Part shown: positions 32,760 through 40,227 of the stretch, piece after piece
Numbering within the stretch: the first letter of the stretch is position 1
How the letters are laid out: each line of letters starts with the position of its first letter
From: Lutraria lutraria
Lineage: Eukaryota > Mollusca > Bivalvia > Venerida > Mactridae
DNA: 64,000 bases
Reading direction: 5' to 3'
Assembly (NCBI GenBank): GCA_964023205.1
Contig: OZ026839.1
Span: forward strand, 17,328,386 to 17,392,385
The notes under the pieces: generated by a model
What the model was told of the DNA's origin: nothing
Database searches by the model: none
What the model saw: only the letters and a program-made list of their open reading frames with translations
Made by a program: the position numbers and the translations under genes

Positions 32760-33358
32760 AATTGAATATTTCCTGAACAAATCACTATTCTAGGTCGATT
32801 CGCATGAACGGCTTCAATCTCGTCTTTGACTTCTCTTAAACGGTGCCTTAATTTATAGAACACGGCACGATACTGTAGAATATGAATAACATGAGTGAAC
32901 GGTACCTGTCTCTTAAATACCATGATACCACGTATTTTAAACTGTGAATACGGACGCCATCCGGGGTGAGATCTCCCATTGTCCTCTTCAGCCATACTGA
33001 ACCATATCACATTGGGGGTAGAACGAAAATTGTTAGCTAAGGCAGATACGTCGCTCAAATTAGCATCGTGGATTAAAAAATCCCATGTCGTAGATAACAT
33101 ACGATCTAAGCTTTGTTGTACCACATTCAGTTTTCGTAGAATCGGTAATTTTTGGTTGAATGACAAGTCCTGGCGATCACCTACATCCTTCAACAGTCTC
33201 TCTATCCGTCGATGATTTGTATGTTGTAAGCTATGTATAGCATTATGAGTAGCCCATGTGTGCACTAACTCCATCTTCCATGTTTTAGCGTTAGCCCATA
33301 TGACATAACGATAAATTTTAAGTCTCAGCTCTATCGGTAGTAAGGGTATCCAATCCAT
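32732..33358 (-). CDS. Unknown Polinton protein with F-box-like N-terminus
   Basis: 208 residues. The N-terminus, MDWIPLLPIELRLKIYRYVI, closely follows the F-box pattern (LPxELxxxIxxYV). The rest is helical, rich in Arg and His, with no recognised substrate domain. If a true F-box, the protein could link a target to a host SCF ubiquitin ligase. That is inference from ~20 residues only. It lies 60 nt after the polymerase stop. Confidence 0.72.
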   Translation of the reverse strand: MDWIPLLPIELRLKIYRYVIWANAKTWKMELVHTWATHNAIHSLQHTNHRRIERLLKDVGDRQDLSFNQKLPILRKLNVVQQSLDRMLSTTWDFLIHDANLSDVSALANNFRSTPNVIWFSMAEEDNGRSHPGWRPYSQFKIRGIMVFKRQVPFTHVIHILQYRAVFYKLRHRLREVKDEIEAVHANRPRIVICSGNIQLWLNHLDDL

Positions 33359-33418
33359 GTCTTTATGAATAATGAATTTTAGATGACTTGTTCTAGGCCT
33401 CTAGCTCAAAGGTCAAGG

Positions 33419-36400
33419 TCAGTCATGTAGATAACCATAAGGCACAGTCATATGATTCTCGACCACAATACGTTTGGTATATACCGAACGAAATGTTTTG
33501 ACTTGTTTCTCACTGGTCACGGTTCTGTCCTTATGACGTTTAATCCGAGAAGCATATTCAACTACGGTCGAATAATGATGTCTGTCTTTCACACAATCCA
33601 CCATCGTATTGAAATTCACTTGTTGAGTGGCATTGTAGTCTAACGTAATGCCTTTCACTTTGCATTTTTGATGGAGTTCACCGTTTTCAATGTATTCATA
33701 GCCATAGTTCTTTGGACCTAAAGCGACATATCTCACAATACGACCCTTTGGTACCTCATCTGTCCATTTTCCCAATCGACTGGAGATAATAGGAACATTA
33801 TAGCCATCAGGGTCATGAATGTACATACAACTGTCTGTGTCAAAATACAGTACTCTCTTTCCTAGAGGTTCAAGCACTTTGTACAGTTCTAATCGAGCAT
33901 AAGCCGTCACAAATGAAGCCACCACAGGATTGGCTGATGAATGAGGGTCTGCTTTGTCCGATTCATCAGTATAATTCATTAACATGAATTCATCATGATC
34001 AAAACACTCTACATATTTCACAGACTTTTTAGGATCGTTCAGTATTCCGTAGAACTGGTCCAATCGATGAACATACTCTGTTTTAGGCAAGAGGTTGGTT
34101 TGAGCATTTTTACCCCAGAGACAATTCAGCATGGTTTTGGCAAAAGCTCGTTTTCCCGGATTTTTCTTCACCTGTTGCAAACGAATTCCTTCTGCTTCAA
34201 AATAATCTTGTTTAAATTTATCTTGAGCCTCTTCCGTATCCACCCCTGGAGGATATCCACTAGCCTCTTGTTTCATTTTCAAGTATTTGTCAATGTATTG
34301 CCGATAGACGTCCGTACTCCATTCATCCCAGTGCCATACATGATACACTTTTGATACTTGATAGCCTAAAGCAATAGCTTTAGCCAATTCAACATGAGTC
34401 CATGTGCCATACAAGAATCGTTCATACGGGGAATGTGTACAATAATCCATCTCCTTCTCAGCACAGGTACGGCATAGCGTAAACACCATTTTACTATTAC
34501 AGTGTATGGGTAAGACAGGCATCCATAAATCTTGCGGGGGTAGAACACGGCATTTAATCAGTCCTTTGTATTTCTCAATATGCTGTTGATCAATTTGTTC
34601 TTGACTCATGATCATTGGATGACCTATCGGATAAGTCCTGTACTTGTTCACATACGGATAGAGAGAACAAATATCCACATATTTGATTTCTTGGTCGTTG
34701 TCTACTTCATGATACAGTCGGACGGCATTCGTACGACCTCCGAACAAAGCTTCCCTGGGTTGTATAGGTTCTTGACCATGATAGAATCGTTCCACTCTTG
34801 TCTTATAGGCAGGATCCTTTTGACAACGCTGATCAAATTCACATTCCCACATGACCACAACAGGGTACCCCTGTTCTTTCAAAGTCTTCAGTCGTTTATA
34901 CGTATCGTGATAGGCCTGTTGCATGCTTCTCAAAGTATACGGATTGATGGTACTTCGGTTAGGAAAACAGGTGGGGCACCCATGGTACCAACATCCCATG
35001 AATTCATACACGGTGTTGGTCTCTTGACAATAGCCATCCACGTAATAAGGTCCAATTTTGACTTCGCCTTTGTTATTCAAGGCATGTCGAATATGTATCT
35101 CTTCGGTGACAGCCATCATTTGTAGCCAACGTATGCCTTTCATGGAATACCGGGTTTTATTGGGATACCCGGCATCCGAAATCACGGCTAAACTATGAGG
35201 TGGCATGGAATTTTTGCGCCAGGCTTTGTTACACACTTGAGCTAATGTGGTAGCTTCAGTAAATGGATCTATTTGATCACTTTCCAATAATTGTTGACGA
35301 AATTCTCCACACCCGCGCCTTAAAATGTCTACATCCGATTGACAGTATTTCTCCATTTCCTTTTGAAAATCAAATACGTCACCTTTTCTTTCATTGTACC
35401 AGGTTAAAAACTCTTCACGTCGCTCTGGTTTCATACTATCCGGTTTGTAAAAGTGTAGCGGTAAATAAGGTCCCACATAATCTTGATACGTCAAGGTGTT
35501 TGCATAGAATGGAAACCATCCTTTGGCTAACTCGGTCAGTCCAAATGTATTGGGAAAATAGGAGAGAGGCATACTCAGGAAACTGAGGGAGTCAATCATG
35601 CGTATTCCATGCACTCTCAATTGAATGATTTTACTACCATTCATAATCAACTGGGGTTTCGCCGTCCCCTGAGTAACCACATATCTAAGAATAAACTGAG
35701 CGTCATAACCTTGAGCATTGTGGGCTATCACTGTCGATCCTCGATGGGTAGGGAGGAATAGCCAAGTACAGAATTGTTGTAACGTATTTTCACCACGGAA
35801 TGTCATTTGTCTGGCTTCATTCACCTCTTCACAATACTCACATGGAGTTTTCACTGACTTACACATACAGTCACCACAAGCACGTTGAGCCACACAAAAA
35901 TTAGGGATATGTTCTCCAGAATCAAAACGACATTCAAAATCAAAAAAGATGAATGGTACTTCTGGTTGTTTTCTATCGGGTGGTTCATACGTTGGAATGT
36001 AACAGTCATGATCTGGTCCTACTATGGCTTTACAACACCTGCATTTCTTTGTCCCTGGGCAAACGTGACTCCGTTTCGTTTCAATCACCTTTTGCCCACA
36101 TTTCTTACAATTCCATACGGATTCACAAATGGTTTTACGTCGTTTTCCCGTTTTTGTTTTATGATTGTCAAAACATGCCTGACTCTGGAATAGGCGACGA
36201 CAATCTGGACATCTTATAGATTGTCCTGCTGGGCACAGGGTGTGAGCATAACACTGACAAATATGGCTACACTGGTGTCCTTCACGGTGATCATAACTGA
36301 TATCACACCATTCACAATAATAACTCCGTCCGAGAAATCCGGTAATGGATACGATACAGTCATAATGATTATCATGGTGAAAGATATGAATCACACGACT

Positions 36401-37210
36401 TTTTTCAGTCATAGCAGGTGGTTTGAATAACAATTCACTTCCATAATGTTGTGGATGGATTTTAATCACGTAGCTGGGATAGAGATAGTCCTGTAGTTTT
36501 TGGTATTCTTCTATACCACACGACTGATCCGATGAAATACCCACTTGCTTCAACAATGCTTCAGCTTCGTATTTTTGAAGATTTTTCTTAGAGTGACGTA
36601 TAAGACCCCATCGTTTTTTCCATTCTGGGGTTTGATTTTCATGTACTTTACACCGTCCTACCACAATCGATCTAGCTAAACACATAGAGTCTTTACTATT
36701 GTCAATACACACAACACTTGTCTTTGACTTCCGCATACTGAATAAGTTTGGTGCTTTAAACGTTTTCTTTCCGGTTCCCTGTGGCATAGCAATATGCGTA
36801 ATTTCCATCTGTGCCGCCCCATCATGAATTTTAAATTGACGGTTACTCTGTGCCACACGTTCAATTTCATCCAATAATGTATCTCCACTAATACGAGATG
36901 CCCTATTAAACGGAACATGTATTCCAAAGTCCAAATCAGGATGTAGAATAGATACTCGAACTCGATCATTCGACTTCACTTCACATCTCTTGTAGAGCTG
37001 ATCCATCATATCATTAAACACCCTGTTTGTAAATTCAAACGATTGATTATACGGCTGAAATGTCACATCATATACTCTAGATTGAGTCTTAAATTTCCTT
37101 GACTTTCTTTCCATGCGTGACTGTATGTTATAATAGTCGCGCACAGGCTCAAACTTACTTCGTTTAGTTGGAGGTTCATCCTCACCACTAGTACTGTCGG
37201 TATCTGACAT
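33419..37210 (-). CDS. polB: Protein-primed family B DNA polymerase (PolB)
   Basis: 1,263 residues from the ATG at 37210 (the upstream frame begins GTG). The TATA box at 37238-37246 supports this start. Exonuclease motifs: ExoI DFEC (424-427), ExoII with Asp503 (HNAQGYDAQFIL) and ExoIII YCQSDV with Asp626. Polymerase motifs: A (Asp846, VDICSLYP), B (KRAFAKTMLNCLWGK, ~1020-1034) and C (YFDTDS, Asp1124/Asp1126). A large N-terminal region carries many Cys/His pairs (~300-405, likely zinc-binding). It also has a conserved GCWYHGCPTC block near 740. Full-length and intact. It replicates the element from its protein-primed termini. Confidence 0.97.
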   Translation of the reverse strand: MSDTDSTSGEDEPPTKRSKFEPVRDYYNIQSRMERKSRKFKTQSRVYDVTFQPYNQSFEFTNRVFNDMMDQLYKRCEVKSNDRVRVSILHPDLDFGIHVPFNRASRISGDTLLDEIERVAQSNRQFKIHDGAAQMEITHIAMPQGTGKKTFKAPNLFSMRKSKTSVVCIDNSKDSMCLARSIVVGRCKVHENQTPEWKKRWGLIRHSKKNLQKYEAEALLKQVGISSDQSCGIEEYQKLQDYLYPSYVIKIHPQHYGSELLFKPPAMTEKSRVIHIFHHDNHYDCIVSITGFLGRSYYCEWCDISYDHREGHQCSHICQCYAHTLCPAGQSIRCPDCRRLFQSQACFDNHKTKTGKRRKTICESVWNCKKCGQKVIETKRSHVCPGTKKCRCCKAIVGPDHDCYIPTYEPPDRKQPEVPFIFFDFECRFDSGEHIPNFCVAQRACGDCMCKSVKTPCEYCEEVNEARQMTFRGENTLQQFCTWLFLPTHRGSTVIAHNAQGYDAQFILRYVVTQGTAKPQLIMNGSKIIQLRVHGIRMIDSLSFLSMPLSYFPNTFGLTELAKGWFPFYANTLTYQDYVGPYLPLHFYKPDSMKPERREEFLTWYNERKGDVFDFQKEMEKYCQSDVDILRRGCGEFRQQLLESDQIDPFTEATTLAQVCNKAWRKNSMPPHSLAVISDAGYPNKTRYSMKGIRWLQMMAVTEEIHIRHALNNKGEVKIGPYYVDGYCQETNTVYEFMGCWYHGCPTCFPNRSTINPYTLRSMQQAYHDTYKRLKTLKEQGYPVVVMWECEFDQRCQKDPAYKTRVERFYHGQEPIQPREALFGGRTNAVRLYHEVDNDQEIKYVDICSLYPYVNKYRTYPIGHPMIMSQEQIDQQHIEKYKGLIKCRVLPPQDLWMPVLPIHCNSKMVFTLCRTCAEKEMDYCTHSPYERFLYGTWTHVELAKAIALGYQVSKVYHVWHWDEWSTDVYRQYIDKYLKMKQEASGYPPGVDTEEAQDKFKQDYFEAEGIRLQQVKKNPGKRAFAKTMLNCLWGKNAQTNLLPKTEYVHRLDQFYGILNDPKKSVKYVECFDHDEFMLMNYTDESDKADPHSSANPVVASFVTAYARLELYKVLEPLGKRVLYFDTDSCMYIHDPDGYNVPIISSRLGKWTDEVPKGRIVRYVALGPKNYGYEYIENGELHQKCKVKGITLDYNATQQVNFNTMVDCVKDRHHYSTVVEYASRIKRHKDRTVTSEKQVKTFRSVYTKRIVVENHMTVPYGYLHD

Positions 37211-37237
37211 AATTATGATCTTAGAACTTCTCCGCCG

Positions 37238-37246
37238 TTTTTTATA
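37238..37246 (-). promoter_or_regulatory. TATA box for PolB
   Basis: Minus-strand TATAAAAAA with its first base 36 nt before the ATG. It forms half of a compact divergent promoter shared with the CCHC gene. Confidence 0.6.
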
Positions 37247-37278
37247 GTTCGGGTTCAAGGTCACAACGCGTGACACTC

Positions 37279-37285
37279 TATAAAA
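37279..37285 (+). promoter_or_regulatory. TATA box for the CCHC gene
   Basis: TATAAAA with its first base 41 nt before the ATG at 37320. It lies 33 bp from the PolB TATA on the other strand, so both genes fire from ~110 bp of DNA. Confidence 0.65.
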
Positions 37286-37319
37286 GACGTACGCTCCGTC
37301 CGTTTTTTATCATTTCAAC

Positions 37320-37670
37320 ATGAGCGATCCTAAAATGAACCAAGTTGAAGAGAACCGAGATCAAACTTTGATGTATTCATTAAAGAAGAAAATTAAAGAG
37401 CTTGACAACTTAGCGGATCAGCTCTGTGGACAGAAAAATGTAACATGGGATCATATCAAGTGTTATCGTTGTGGAAAGAAAGGACATTATTCTACAAGCT
37501 GTACGGAACCCTTCAACAATGAATGCTTTTATTGTCATGAACAAGGACATTTCATCGCAGACTGTCCTAAGAAACAAGGTGAACAGGTCGATCTACAGGA
37601 CGCAGAACAGAGTAAGAAAAAACGTAAATACAAAAAGAATCCAACAAAAACTGTGAGTGACTTTGTGTAA
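37320..37670 (+). CDS. Two-zinc-knuckle (CCHC) protein
   Basis: 116 residues. There are two perfect C-x2-C-x4-H-x4-C knuckles: CYRCGKKGHYSTSC (residues 48-61) and CFYCHEQGHFIADC (~69-82). A short coiled-coil-like N-terminus precedes them and a Lys-rich tail (KKKRKYKKN) follows. CCHC knuckles bind single-stranded nucleic acid, as in retroviral nucleocapsid or CNBP proteins. It is transcribed divergently from PolB, so an early replication or RNA-binding role is plausible. It ends with an ordinary AATAAA. Confidence 0.88.
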   Translation: MSDPKMNQVEENRDQTLMYSLKKKIKELDNLADQLCGQKNVTWDHIKCYRCGKKGHYSTSCTEPFNNECFYCHEQGHFIADCPKKQGEQVDLQDAEQSKKKRKYKKNPTKTVSDFV

Positions 37671-37784
37671 TCCAGACAATGTGTTGGACAATGTGTTGGA
37701 CAATTGTGTATAAATTGGAGACTAAGTGAGTTGTATTGTGTTGTACTTTGTTGTACTTTGTTGTACTTTATAAATGTTTTCAAA

Positions 37785-37790
37785 AATAAA
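37785..37790 (+). terminator. Poly(A) signal of the CCHC gene
   Basis: AATAAA 115 nt after the stop, preceded by three TTGTACTTTG-like repeats (37739-37770). This gene uses a standard poly(A) signal, unlike its histone-loop neighbours. Confidence 0.7.
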
Positions 37791-37855
37791 ATGATAGACA
37801 ATGTAATATGCTTTTGTCTTTGCTTGAGATATAAAACGAATCTAACACATATGGT

Positions 37856-37871
37856 GGCCCTAATAAGGGCC
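37856..37871 (-). promoter_or_regulatory. Variant histone-type 3' stem-loop
   Basis: The minus strand reads GGCCCTTATTAGGGCC, flanked by CCCAAC and ACCA, starting ~10 nt after the stop of the 74-residue gene. It has the same 6-bp stem as the TIR copies, but the loop is UAUU instead of UUUC (U1 and U3 kept) and there is a single loop only. A weak CAAGCAAAGA lies ~30 nt downstream as a possible HDE. Confidence 0.6.
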
Positions 37872-37881
37872 GTTGGGTAAT

Positions 37882-38106
37882 TCATTGCATTTCTGCAAGA
37901 AATAGGTATCGCCAATAGTTGGCTCTCAAATCCTCATCATAAAAGATGGCAAGGTCAGGGTATAAATTACCCATCTTGATATCCATCTTCACTTCTACAC
38001 ATGCATCTTGGAATTCAGACAAGTCTGGGTACAAATTACCCATCTTGACCACCCAAACATCTTCTTGTTCAGGTTCATCAGAAGAACTTTTCAAGCAGTT
38101 GCCCAT
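37882..38106 (-). CDS. Predicted N-myristoylated protein with two YPDL motifs
   Basis: 74 residues. It starts MGNCLKSSSD: Gly2 with Ser6/Ser7 fits N-myristoylation and Cys4 fits palmitoylation. The segment KMGNLYPDL occurs twice (21-29 and 44-52). YPDL fits the YPxL late-domain consensus that recruits ALIX of the ESCRT pathway. The protein is acidic with an aromatic C-terminus (NYWRYLF). It is divergent to the 107-residue gene and ends in a histone-type stem-loop. A membrane-tethered adaptor for egress or trafficking is the best guess; the frame is short, so the gene call is not certain. Confidence 0.7.
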   Translation of the reverse strand: MGNCLKSSSDEPEQEDVWVVKMGNLYPDLSEFQDACVEVKMDIKMGNLYPDLAIFYDEDLRANYWRYLFLAEMQ

Positions 38107-38166
38107 GTTGAATCATGAAACATAAATGAGCTATGGAACATGAGAAAAACACTGACCTAGAACAGA

Positions 38167-38243
38167 CCAATGAAATGCCAGTAAAATAGACCAATGAAAT
38201 ACCGTTAAAATGGACCAATGAAATACCGTTAAAATGGACCAAT
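38167..38243. promoter_or_regulatory. Four CCAAT boxes at exact 24-bp spacing (divergent promoter)
   Basis: CCAAT at 38167, 38191, 38215 and 38239, each inside a diverging 24-bp repeat (GACCAATGAAATACCGTTAA type). They sit between the 74-residue (minus) and 107-residue (plus) genes. CCAAT is the NF-Y site and is common in divergent histone gene promoters. I see no clear TATA for either gene. Confidence 0.7.
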
Positions 38244-38307
38244 CAGAGTCCTTGTATCATATGAGAGTCAGTGACCTTACCTTGATCTAATTTCATTCTG
38301 TATCAAG

Positions 38308-38631
38308 ATGTCTCAACGTACAGTCAACATTATTAAGAGAAAATATGCCGCCTTAGGGCGGTATATAGAGCAGCTGGAAATGCAGCTAGAAGAGCTGAGG
38401 CTAGAGGTAAAGACCCTAAGAGAGGGGAAACAGTTCGCGGAGGAGGTTGTGGTCAGCTCTGGGGAAGAGGACTGGGGGGATACCCCTCAAGAATCAACCC
38501 CAGAGAACTGGGAAGATGAGTTAATAGAGGTTCCGTCGAACCTCTACCAACCTACACCGGACCCGAAGGATGTCCAGAAATGGGACAAGTGGTGTCCCGC
38601 TTGTATGGGGAGATGCGGTCAACGCCATTAA
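38308..38631 (+). CDS. Coiled-coil acidic protein with Cys-rich tail
   Basis: 107 residues. A coiled coil is likely at ~8-45 (heptads of Leu: YIEQLEMQLEELRLEVKTL), then an acidic Ser/Glu/Asp stretch, then WCPACMGRCGQRH at the C-terminus (C-x2-C-x3-C-x3-H, possible zinc). The coiled-coil-then-Cys layout recalls the left terminal gene, though I see no direct similarity. It is followed by tandem histone-type stem-loops 19 nt after the stop. Function unknown. Confidence 0.78.
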   Translation: MSQRTVNIIKRKYAALGRYIEQLEMQLEELRLEVKTLREGKQFAEEVVVSSGEEDWGDTPQESTPENWEDELIEVPSNLYQPTPDPKDVQKWDKWCPACMGRCGQRH

Positions 38632-38650
38632 TCCCCATACAAGCACCAAC

Positions 38651-38710
38651 GGTCCTTTTCAGGACCACCAACGGCCCTTTTCAGGGCCCCCCATACAATT
38701 CAGAAAGAAT
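38651..38710 (+). promoter_or_regulatory. Tandem histone-type 3' stem-loops plus HDE-like block (internal)
   Basis: GGTCCTTTTCAGGACC (38651-38666) and GGCCCTTTTCAGGGCC (38673-38688), with CAAC on the 5' side. The second has CCCC instead of ACCA after it. CAGAAAGAAT follows 12 nt later (38701-38710). Order, spacing and loop equal those in the TIRs, and the similarity continues past the HDE (CTCTCAT..TTGTC). This is a diverged internal copy of the inner TIR end. Confidence 0.8.
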
Positions 38711-38779
38711 CACTCTCATATTGTCAATATTACTAGTATATTTACATTCCTATCTGATAACACCAAATACAAATAGACG

Positions 38780-39215
38780 GTGTGAGGTAAGTTAAACATT
38801 TCCTACACATATAAGTGATAGTATGATGTGTACAATCATTTTCAACAAATATAAGTGCTGTGAAGAACAAAGTATTTCCCCCACAAATATAAGTGTTAGT
38901 ATGTGATGTACAATCATTTTCAACAAATGTCTGCAAATTGCTGTGATAATATAATGTGTACAGTGTTCAAATTGCTGTGATAGTATGAAGTGTACAGTAT
39001 TCAAATTGCTGTGATAGTATAATGTGTACAGTCTGCAAAGTGCTGTGATAGTATAATGTGTACAGTATTCAAATTGCTGTGATAGTATAATGTGTACAGT
39101 CTGCAAAGTGCTGTGATAGTATAATGTGTACAGTCTGCAAAGTGCTGTGATAGTATAATGTGTACAGTATTCAAATTGCTGTGATAGTATAACGTGTACA
39201 AAGCATTCCCACAAA
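38780..39215. repeat. Intra-Polinton tandem repeats (~38-bp and ~95-bp periods)
   Basis: Units of GCTGTGATAGTATAATGTGT with ACAGTNTTCAAATT or ACAGTCTGCAAAGT alternate about seven times at 38935-39200. They are preceded by two longer units around CAATCATTTTCAACAAAT (38815-38935). Open frames here on the minus strand are repeat artefacts. The array lies between the two right-hand plus-strand genes and could be an enhancer or packaging region; nothing shows which. Confidence 0.85.
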
Positions 39216-39435
39216 TGTATGCAAATTGCTGTGATTTTATGATGTATTTTTCTACAAAGTATAACAGTGATACAAAGTAGATACAATATAACCTTGACCT
39301 TGACGTGTCAAACACTTGTTAAAAAAAAACTTGAAGTGTCACACTTGTAAAAACTTGAAGTGTCACACGTATTCAAAAAAAACTTCTCACAATTGACCTT
39401 GACCTAATAGAACACTGGCACGTGCAGGCAAAAAG

Positions 39436-39443
39436 TATAAATA
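39436..39443 (+). promoter_or_regulatory. TATA box for the right terminal gene
   Basis: TATAAATA with its first base 43 nt before the ATG at 39479, followed by a short GC-rich patch. This supports the downstream ATG over the one at 39422, which lies upstream of the TATA. Confidence 0.68.
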
Positions 39444-39478
39444 CCCCCGGCGCAGACACTATTTTTTCATTATCTAGC

Positions 39479-40207
39479 ATGGATTCCTTCAACATGCCAT
39501 ACGATATATTGAGAGAAGCACTAGAATCATCTGAGTTGATAGACCCGAATGCGGGTATGCATTACAACCAGCCGAAGTACAACCAGCCAAAGTACGGTCA
39601 ACTACAGTATAGGCAGCCACAGTACAGCCAATACAGTCAACCACTGTACAGCCAATACAGTCAACAGTCCATGGTAGATGTACAGCCTATGGTAGATGTA
39701 CAGCCGATACAACCCATGGTAGATGTACAACCCACTATGACGAATACACAGCCTATGGTAGATGTACAACCCACTATGACGAATACACAGCCTATACAGC
39801 CTATGGCGAATACACAGCCTATACAACCTATGGCGAATACACAGCTTATGGTAGATGTACAACCCACTATGGCGAATACACAGCCCCCTATGGCGAAAAC
39901 ACAGTCTAATACAAAGCCTACAACAGGATTGTCTGTTCTACAAGGTATCAAGGAAGAAATGGTACAGATGAATCAAGTGATGCAAGAGATGGTCAGACTC
40001 ATGAAAAATCAAGAAGTACGGTTTAAGCCACAAGAAATGATTGTACCTGTACAGTTTATGTATGATTCAAAGAAACGAAAGCATGAGCATGAGAAAAAGA
40101 AACCGGAGCATGACAAAAAGAAACCGGAGATGACAGAAACGAAGAAACGAAAACATGATCTTGAGAAACAACCTCGGGGCAAGTATGGTAAAGAAATAAA
40201 GAAATAA
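39479..40207 (+). CDS. Gln/Pro/Tyr-repeat protein with basic C-terminus (right terminal gene)
   Basis: 242 residues. YNQPKY/YSQYSQP repeats span ~28-62. Then 10-13-residue MVDVQP, TMTNTQP and IQPMANTQ repeats run to ~140. A Met/Gln-rich helix or coiled coil lies at ~150-180. The C-terminus is a strongly basic KKRKHEHEKKKPEHDKKK-type tail with likely nuclear localisation signals. The repeats suggest a disordered, condensate-prone protein. It is the mirror-image partner of the left terminal gene: outward-facing, ending in TIR histone-type loops. No family recognised. Confidence 0.8.
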   Translation: MDSFNMPYDILREALESSELIDPNAGMHYNQPKYNQPKYGQLQYRQPQYSQYSQPLYSQYSQQSMVDVQPMVDVQPIQPMVDVQPTMTNTQPMVDVQPTMTNTQPIQPMANTQPIQPMANTQLMVDVQPTMANTQPPMAKTQSNTKPTTGLSVLQGIKEEMVQMNQVMQEMVRLMKNQEVRFKPQEMIVPVQFMYDSKKRKHEHEKKKPEHDKKKPEMTETKKRKHDLEKQPRGKYGKEIKK

Positions 40208-40227
40208 AGATCCGACTAACAGCCACA

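Noticed and set aside
24043..37276. Longer N-termini for PolB, integrase, protease, the membrane protein, the 95-residue protein and the left terminal protein
   Set aside because: The extended starts are GTG or TTG codons. For an animal element I used the first in-frame ATG, and TATA placement supports this for PolB.
37320..37670. CCHC gene as a fragment of a retroviral or LTR-retrotransposon gag
   Set aside because: No protease, RT or LTR lies nearby. It has its own TATA and poly(A) signal and sits inside the Polinton gene order.
38792..39315. 164- and 104-codon minus-strand frames inside the Polinton
   Set aside because: They are composed of the 38-bp tandem repeat and have no promoter, homology or non-repeat content.
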